Under the pieces are notes generated by a model. That model did no database searches. It worked only from the letters and a program-made list of their open reading frames with translations, and was not told the DNA's origin. The position numbers and the translations under genes are program-made. From Magnetospirillum sp. (GTDB lineage: Bacteria > Pseudomonadota > Alphaproteobacteria > Rhodospirillales > Magnetospirillaceae), in NCBI GenBank assembly GCA_020217035.1, contig JAIWOG010000196.1, forward strand, positions 1 through 10,000: 10,000 nucleotides of DNA. The letters run 5' to 3'. Below, piece by piece: positions 7,394 through 10,000 of this stretch. Positions within the stretch are counted from its first letter, which is position 1, and every line of letters starts with the position of its first letter.

Positions 7394-7798
7394 ATGGCCA
7401 AGAAGTTCTATGTCGTCGGCGGCGAGTACGCCGACACCTCGTTCACCACCATTGCTCCCGGCTTGAAGGAAGAGCGTTTCGGCCCCTTCGGCGAGCAGGA
7501 AGCCCATGTCTGCTGGCGTGCGCTGACCGGCAAGACCGTGGACAATGCCATGATCCGCTATTTCATCCGTGCCGACGAGGATCAGTCCGAGGATGCCTGG
7601 TACGTGGTGGGCGGCGAGTATGCCGATACCTCGTTCGACGTCATCGCCCCTGGCAAGTCCCTGGAAGTGCATGGCCCCTTCGACCGGACCAACGCCATGA
7701 ACAAGTGGCGCGAGCTGACCGGCAAGACCGTGGACAACGCCATGGTGCGCTATGACCTGTGCAGTGCCGCTGAATTGCCGGCTCGCCAGGGGAAGTAG
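7394..7798 (+). CDS. Tandem DUF4170 protein
   Basis: A 134-residue soluble protein made of two copies of the DUF4170 domain, about residues 4-57 and 68-121. Each copy begins YVVGGEYADTSF and ends LTGKTVDNAM followed by RY. The copies are offset by exactly 64 codons. DUF4170 proteins are short alphaproteobacterial proteins of unknown function, usually, as I remember, with one copy of about 70 residues, so this is an internal duplication. There is no signal peptide or membrane helix. An SD-like AGGGGA lies at 7378-7383, about 10 bases before the ATG. The next gene on the same strand begins 104 bases downstream behind its own control region, so cotranscription is uncertain. I cannot assign a function. 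Confidence 0.88.
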   Translation: MAKKFYVVGGEYADTSFTTIAPGLKEERFGPFGEQEAHVCWRALTGKTVDNAMIRYFIRADEDQSEDAWYVVGGEYADTSFDVIAPGKSLEVHGPFDRTNAMNKWRELTGKTVDNAMVRYDLCSAAELPARQGK

Positions 7799-7816
7799 GC
7801 CCTCAGGGCGGAAAAA

Positions 7817-7849
7817 CCATATTTAAAATATGGACACTGGTGTCCATAT
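7817..7849. promoter_or_regulatory. Two overlapping perfect palindromes upstream of the ferredoxin gene
   Basis: The first palindrome is CCATATTT-A-AAATATGG (7817-7833). The second has 10-base arms ATATGGACAC and GTGTCCATAT around TG (7828-7849). They share the ATATGG half, so CCATAT/ATATGG occurs three times in 33 bases. There is no T-run after them, which argues against a terminator. They look like operators for a dimeric repressor, or like mutually exclusive hairpins in RNA. They do not match the Fnr, NifA or sigma-54 consensus. The regulator is unknown. Confidence 0.6.
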
Positions 7850-7854
7850 AGATT

Positions 7855-7903
7855 TCAGGGTATTTTCTTGTTTAGGACAGTTCCAAACAAGGAGATACCC
7901 TGA
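7855..7903 (+). promoter_or_regulatory. Leader hairpin that sequesters the ferredoxin Shine-Dalgarno
   Basis: Bases 7855-7873 pair with 7885-7903 in a continuous 19-bp stem with only two G-U pairs. The outer arms are TCAGGGTAT and ATACCCTGA; the inner arms are CTTGTTT and AAACAAG. Three U between them face GAG. The 11-base top can add GGA/TCC. The SD AAGGAG (7889-7894) is wholly inside the stem, and the last paired base is the A of the ATG. A U-rich strand opposite the SD recalls fourU RNA thermometers, but the GGG/CCC base makes this stem much stronger. Translation probably needs a trigger that opens it. This is structure inferred by eye, without an energy calculation. Confidence 0.65.
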
Positions 7904-8226
7904 TGTCCCACAAGTATCACGTTTTCGTCTGCACCACCTCGCGTCCGGCCGGCCATCCGCGCGGCTGCTGCACGTCCAAGGGCGGCGGTGCCGCCATGTT
8001 CGACCAGATGATGACGCGCTTTCAAAAGCACATGCTGTGGGACAAGGGCGTCAGCCTGGCCCAGGCCAGTTGTTTGGGTTTTTGCGGCAACGGCCCGCTG
8101 ATGGTGGTCTATCCGGAAGGTGTCTGGTATCAGCCGGTGGAAGCCGCCGATTACGACGAAATCGTCGATTCCCACTTCAAGAAGGGCCAAGTGGTCGAAC
8201 GCCTGCGCGTCAACCCAGGTCATTGA
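7903..8226 (+). CDS. Thioredoxin-like [2Fe-2S] ferredoxin
   Basis: A 107-residue soluble protein. It begins KYHVFVCTTSRP and has cysteines C10, C22, C23, C57 and C61; the last pair is in SCLGFCGNGPLMVVYPEGVWY. The pattern Cys-x(11-12)-Cys ... Cys-x3-Cys with the following VVYPEG strand is that of the thioredoxin-fold [2Fe-2S] ferredoxins (the Clostridium pasteurianum and Aquifex Fd family). C10, C22 or C23, C57 and C61 are the likely cluster ligands. It should carry single electrons, but no redox partner gene is visible. The SD AAGGAG has good spacing to ATG 7903 yet lies inside a 19-bp leader hairpin. A pair of palindromes lies further upstream, so the gene is probably tightly regulated. It converges on the CULT gene across a hairpin. 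Confidence 0.92.
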   Translation: MSHKYHVFVCTTSRPAGHPRGCCTSKGGGAAMFDQMMTRFQKHMLWDKGVSLAQASCLGFCGNGPLMVVYPEGVWYQPVEAADYDEIVDSHFKKGQVVERLRVNPGH

Positions 8227-8235
8227 TTGCGGCTT

Positions 8236-8272
8236 GGCGCCGCCGTTCCTGAAGCAGGGCAGGGACGGCGCC
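8236..8272. terminator. GC-rich hairpin between convergent genes
   Basis: GGCGCCG (8236-8242) pairs with CGGCGCC (8266-8272). Inside it TTCCTG pairs with CAGGGA, with a three-base bulge and an 8-base loop. It fills the 47-base gap between the convergent ferredoxin and CULT stops. There is no T-run on either strand, so it is at best a weak or Rho-assisted terminator. Confidence 0.45.
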
Positions 8273-8273
8273 G

Positions 8274-8633
8274 TCAGGTGACCAAACGGTCGCGGATCAG
8301 GCCGTAAAAACGCGACGGCGGGCCGTCGCCGTCATAGCGCCAGCCCAGATGGCTGCCGCATTGCCCGCACAGCGCGATTTGCCAAACATAGCCCTTGAAC
8401 CAAGAGAAATCTCCGGACGGGGCTCCGATCAGTCGCAGCCCCAGGGCGTCGGCGAAGCACCACACCCGAAAGATCATGCCGGCTCGATTGAACACCACGT
8501 GTTCGTGGTCGCCGCAGATGGGCACCAGTCCGTCATGGCGGGTGATCATTTGCCCGCATTGGCGACAGCGATAAAGACGCGGAGCAAGGGCCGTCCGGCT
8601 GTCACCCAAGGGATTGGTGCAATCCAGCGGCAT
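8274..8633 (-). CDS. CULT-domain protein (bacterial cereblon-like, MsCI4 type)
   Basis: A 119-residue single CULT domain, the fold of the thalidomide-binding domain of eukaryotic cereblon. The zinc ligands are two CxxC pairs, C23/C26 (YRCRQCGQ) and C89/C92 (LCGQCG). The aromatic cage that holds uridine or the glutarimide ring of thalidomide is intact: W78 in FSWFKGY, W84, W98 and Y100 in GWRYDG. N49 and F55 match further pocket positions. The sequence closely resembles, as I remember it, MsCI4 of Magnetospirillum gryphiswaldense, whose structures served as a cereblon model. The natural bacterial role is unknown; binding of uridine or of C-terminal cyclic imides of damaged proteins has been proposed for the fold. 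The ATG has GGGAGG 6 bases upstream, directly after a palindromic element. The upstream gene on the same strand is a double parvulin. Confidence 0.93.
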   Translation of the reverse strand: MPLDCTNPLGDSRTALAPRLYRCRQCGQMITRHDGLVPICGDHEHVVFNRAGMIFRVWCFADALGLRLIGAPSGDFSWFKGYVWQIALCGQCGSHLGWRYDGDGPPSRFYGLIRDRLVT

Positions 8634-8649
8634 AGGGGCCTCCCAAAAA

Positions 8650-8731
8650 CGTCATGCCCGGGCTTGACCCGGGCATCCATGTGGATGGCGGCACACCGCC
8701 ATGGATCGCCGGGTCAAGCCCGGCGATGACG
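8650..8731. repeat. Nested palindromic element (REP/BIME-like)
   Basis: An 82-base near-palindrome with ends CGTCA and TGACG. It holds three hairpins: TGCCCGGG-CTTGA-CCCGGGCA (8655-8675), ATGGCGG-CACA-CCGCCAT (8685-8702) and TCGCCGGG-TCAAG-CCCGGCGA (8706-8726). The first and third differ only in paired positions that change together, and their loops are complementary. Elements of this kind (GCCGGG-CTTGA-CCCGG cores) are scattered through many alphaproteobacterial genomes. Read on minus, it follows the parvulin stop and is followed by TTTTT, so it may also act as the terminator of that gene, 16 bases before the CULT start. Confidence 0.82.
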
Positions 8732-8742
8732 AAAATTTATGA

Positions 8743-9381
8743 TCAGGCGGTGCGCTGGATCAGGTGATAGCCGAACGGGGTTTCGACCACGTCGGAAATC
8801 TGGTCCACGTCCAGGGCGAAGACGGCGGTTTCGAACTCGCCCACCATCTGGCCACGGCCGAATTCGCCCAAATCGCCGCCCTCACGGCCCGACGGGCAGT
8901 CGGAATATTCGATGGCCATCTTGGCGAAGTTGGCGCCCTTGCCGATCTGGTCCTTGATGTCCTTGATCAGCGCCTGGGCTTCCGCCTTGCTGCGGGTGGC
9001 TTCCGAATGCATGGAGCCGTCATACATCAGCAGGATGTGCGAGGCGCGGATCTGGGCTTCCGGCTCGGTGCGCAGGATCAGGTGATAGCCGAACGGCGTT
9101 TCCACCACGTCGGACATCTGGCCCAGTTCCAGAGCGAAGGCGGCCTCGTCGAAGGCCGGCACCATCATGCCCTGGCCGAACATGCCAAGGTCGCCGCCGC
9201 CCTGGCCGGACGGGCAATCGGAGTGCTGGGCGGCCAATTGGGCGAAATCGGCGCCGGCGGCCAATTGTGCCTTCAACTCGTTGATCAGCGCCAGGGCCTC
9301 GTCCTGCGAACGGGTGGCGGTCGAACGCATGGAGCCCTTGTACATGAGCAGGATGTGCGAGGCGCGGATTTGCGAAGACAT
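8743..9381 (-). CDS. Double parvulin (PpiC-type) peptidyl-prolyl isomerase
   Basis: A 212-residue protein consisting of two rotamase domains, residues about 4-105 and 110-211. Each has RASHILLMY with the active-site His (H9, H115), SDCPSG (D55, D161) and GGDLG. Each also has a hydrophobic pocket with Phe, then DVVETPFGYHLI with the second His (H100, H206). All usual catalytic positions are kept in both copies. There is no signal peptide, lipobox or membrane helix, so it acts in the cytoplasm, unlike SurA or PpiD. It would speed cis-trans isomerisation of peptidyl-prolyl bonds, perhaps as a foldase. The start ATG 9381 has AGGAG 7 bases before it. The two halves are strikingly similar in DNA, offset 318 bases, which points to recent duplication or gene conversion. 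It lies upstream of the CULT gene across a palindromic element. Confidence 0.93.
   Translation of the reverse strand: MSSQIRASHILLMYKGSMRSTATRSQDEALALINELKAQLAAGADFAQLAAQHSDCPSGQGGGDLGMFGQGMMVPAFDEAAFALELGQMSDVVETPFGYHLILRTEPEAQIRASHILLMYDGSMHSEATRSKAEAQALIKDIKDQIGKGANFAKMAIEYSDCPSGREGGDLGEFGRGQMVGEFETAVFALDVDQISDVVETPFGYHLIQRTA
8757..9369 (-). repeat. Tandem intragenic repeat, period 318 bp
   Basis: The two parvulin halves (about 8757-9051 and 9075-9369) are a direct repeat with period 318 bases (106 codons). Bases 8757-8803 and 9075-9121 differ at 3 of 47 positions. At the other end, bases 9029-9051 and 9347-9369 are identical. The middle of the units is more diverged. Confidence 0.85.
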
Positions 9382-9473
9382 GTAATTCTCCTGGGGGTGA
9401 AACGCGTCGGGACCATAGCAGCAGCCGGGGTTGGGATGCTATAGCTTGCTAAAGTCAAAGACGGAGTATGTCC

Positions 9474-9602
9474 ATGAGCATCCAAGCCATCGCCATCATC
9501 TCGGGCCTGGTGTTCGGCGCCGGCCTGATCGTCGCCAAGCTGCTGATCGGGCGTGCCTTGGCCAACAACGCGGTGAAAGCCCAAGAGCAGAGCCAGGAAT
9601 AA
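9474..9602 (+). CDS. Small single-pass membrane protein, 42 residues
   Basis: A short gene with codons for MSIQAIAIISGLVFGAGL and onward to KAQEQSQE before TAA. Residues 3-25 form a Gly/Ala/Ile/Leu-rich membrane helix, and the C-terminal tail is hydrophilic. ATG 9474 is chosen because GGAG (9463-9466) lies 7 bases before it; an in-frame ATG at 9468 is too close. An intrinsic terminator begins 3 bases after the stop, which supports a real transcription unit. The family is unknown to me. Small Gly-zipper-like helices of this kind often associate with larger membrane complexes, but nothing here names a partner. The gene is divergent from the double parvulin, with a 92-base shared upstream region in which I see no convincing promoter. 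Confidence 0.7.
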   Translation: MSIQAIAIISGLVFGAGLIVAKLLIGRALANNAVKAQEQSQE

Positions 9603-9604
9603 AA

Positions 9605-9628
9605 AAAACCCGCCATCCGGCGGGTTTT
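9605..9628. terminator. Bidirectional Rho-independent terminator
   Basis: A perfect 10-bp stem (9605-9614 with 9619-9628) with the GC core CCCGCC/GGCGGG and a four-base loop. A-runs precede it and T-runs follow it, so it works on both strands. It ends the 42-residue gene on + and the gltA unit on -. Confidence 0.93.
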
Positions 9629-9631
9629 CTT

Positions 9632-9832
9632 TCACTGCGTTCCCATCCACACCGTCGCCGCAGCCATCACGGCCAGGACGACCAGGAATGCCGCCTTCTT
9701 CAAGCGCAGGGCCAGGGGCCCCTTGTTGTCGTTGGCGGGCCCGGCCATCCGACGGGGCGGCGCGGTGACGCGCTGCCCCTCGGACGCCACCAGGCGGATC
9801 TGGCGATCAGCGCTTTTCGATCGGCGGGACAT
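9632..9832 (-). CDS. Small membrane protein downstream of gltA
   Basis: A 66-residue protein whose ATG at 9832 lies inside the end of gltA (26-base overlap, different frame). It ends 3 bases before a strong terminator, so it is probably the last gene of the gltA transcript. A basic N-terminal half ([13 protein letters not shown]) leads to GPANDNKGP and a C-terminal membrane helix (about 46-64, [18 protein letters not shown]). That is a tail-anchored, cytoplasm-facing arrangement. No strong SD precedes either 9832 or the inner start M29 at 9748, so translation may be coupled to gltA. I do not recognise the family, and the start is uncertain. Confidence 0.6.
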   Translation of the reverse strand: MSRRSKSADRQIRLVASEGQRVTAPPRRMAGPANDNKGPLALRLKKAAFLVVLAVMAAATVWMGTQ

Positions 9833-10000
9833 CGCGGACGTTTTCGCCGATGTACAACTGACGCGGGCGGCCGATCTTCTGGTCGCTGTCGGTCAGCATT
9901 TCGTTCCACTGGGCGATCCAGCCGACGGTGCGGGCCAGGGCGAACAGGCAGGTGAACACCTGGGTCGGGATACCCATGGCGCGGAAGATGATGCCCGAGT
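9807..10000 (-). CDS. gltA: Citrate synthase, C-terminal end (partial)
   Basis: Only the last 64 codons lie in the window; the 5' part is beyond base 10000. The visible end reads [23 protein letters not shown], then [12 protein letters not shown] and the hallmark [22 protein letters not shown]. It is the C-terminal domain of a hexameric, Gram-negative-type citrate synthase, which condenses oxaloacetate and acetyl-CoA at the entry of the TCA cycle. The conserved Arg in GRPRQLY belongs to the family's active-site region. A small membrane protein gene overlaps its 3' end, and both finish at the bidirectional terminator 9605-9628. Confidence 0.96.
   Translation of the reverse strand, partial: SGIIFRAMGIPTQVFTCLFALARTVGWIAQWNEMLTDSDQKIGRPRQLYIGENVRDVPPIEKR

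Noticed and set aside
7855..7903. The leader inverted repeat as an intrinsic terminator
   Set aside because: No T-run follows, and the start codon and SD lie in its right arm. A translational control element fits better.
8650..8731. Palindromic block as part of a CRISPR array or tRNA
   Set aside because: There is one copy only, with no spacers and no acceptor/anticodon layout. It is a REP-like element.
9431..9955. A 174-codon plus-strand open frame covering the 42-residue gene and the gltA end
   Set aside because: It runs through the bidirectional terminator and antisense to citrate synthase, and has Arg/Gly/Ser-rich composition. The short frame at 9474-9602 has the SD and membrane helix.

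Overview
The window looks like chromosome of a GC-rich alphaproteobacterium, most probably a Magnetospirillum or a close Rhodospirillales relative. Three things support this. The protein at 8274-8633 closely resembles, as I remember it, the small CULT (cereblon-like) protein of Magnetospirillum gryphiswaldense. A DUF4170 protein, an essentially alphaproteobacterial family, is present. A dispersed palindromic element of a type common in alphaproteobacteria lies at 8650-8731. The taxon is an inference from sequence resemblance only.

Region 1 (1-2835, + strand) is a signalling operon. It holds the 3' part of a histidine kinase, a REC-PAS-HisKA-HATPase hybrid kinase, and a DUF2478 protein whose start overlaps the kinase stop (ATGA). 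Region 2 (5355-2832, - strand) is a second signalling operon: a membrane NIT-domain sensor, a chemoreceptor with no sensor domain that overlaps it by ATGA, and a STAS-domain protein whose phospho-serine position is Ala. A good sigma-54-type -24/-12 element lies just upstream of the NIT gene. The two operons converge and their stop codons overlap.

Region 3 (7230-5451, - strand) holds a small unknown protein with a candidate sigma-54 promoter, then the tRNA-methylating flavoprotein trmFO, then a strong intrinsic terminator. Region 4 (7394-8226, + strand) holds a tandem DUF4170 protein and a thioredoxin-like [2Fe-2S] ferredoxin. The ferredoxin leader carries two overlapping palindromes, followed by a long hairpin that buries its Shine-Dalgarno sequence.

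Region 5 (9381-8274, - strand) holds a protein made of two nearly identical parvulin (PpiC) domains, the nested palindromic element, and the CULT protein. Region 6 (9474-10000) holds a 42-residue membrane peptide on + facing the 3' end of gltA (citrate synthase) and a small membrane protein overlapping it on -. One bidirectional terminator separates them.

The points most worth a second look are the bipartite NIT sensor/chemoreceptor/STAS operon, the SD-sequestering ferredoxin leader, and the CULT protein. No CRISPR array, tRNA, rRNA or insertion sequence is visible, and no stretch over 300 bases lacks a gene.
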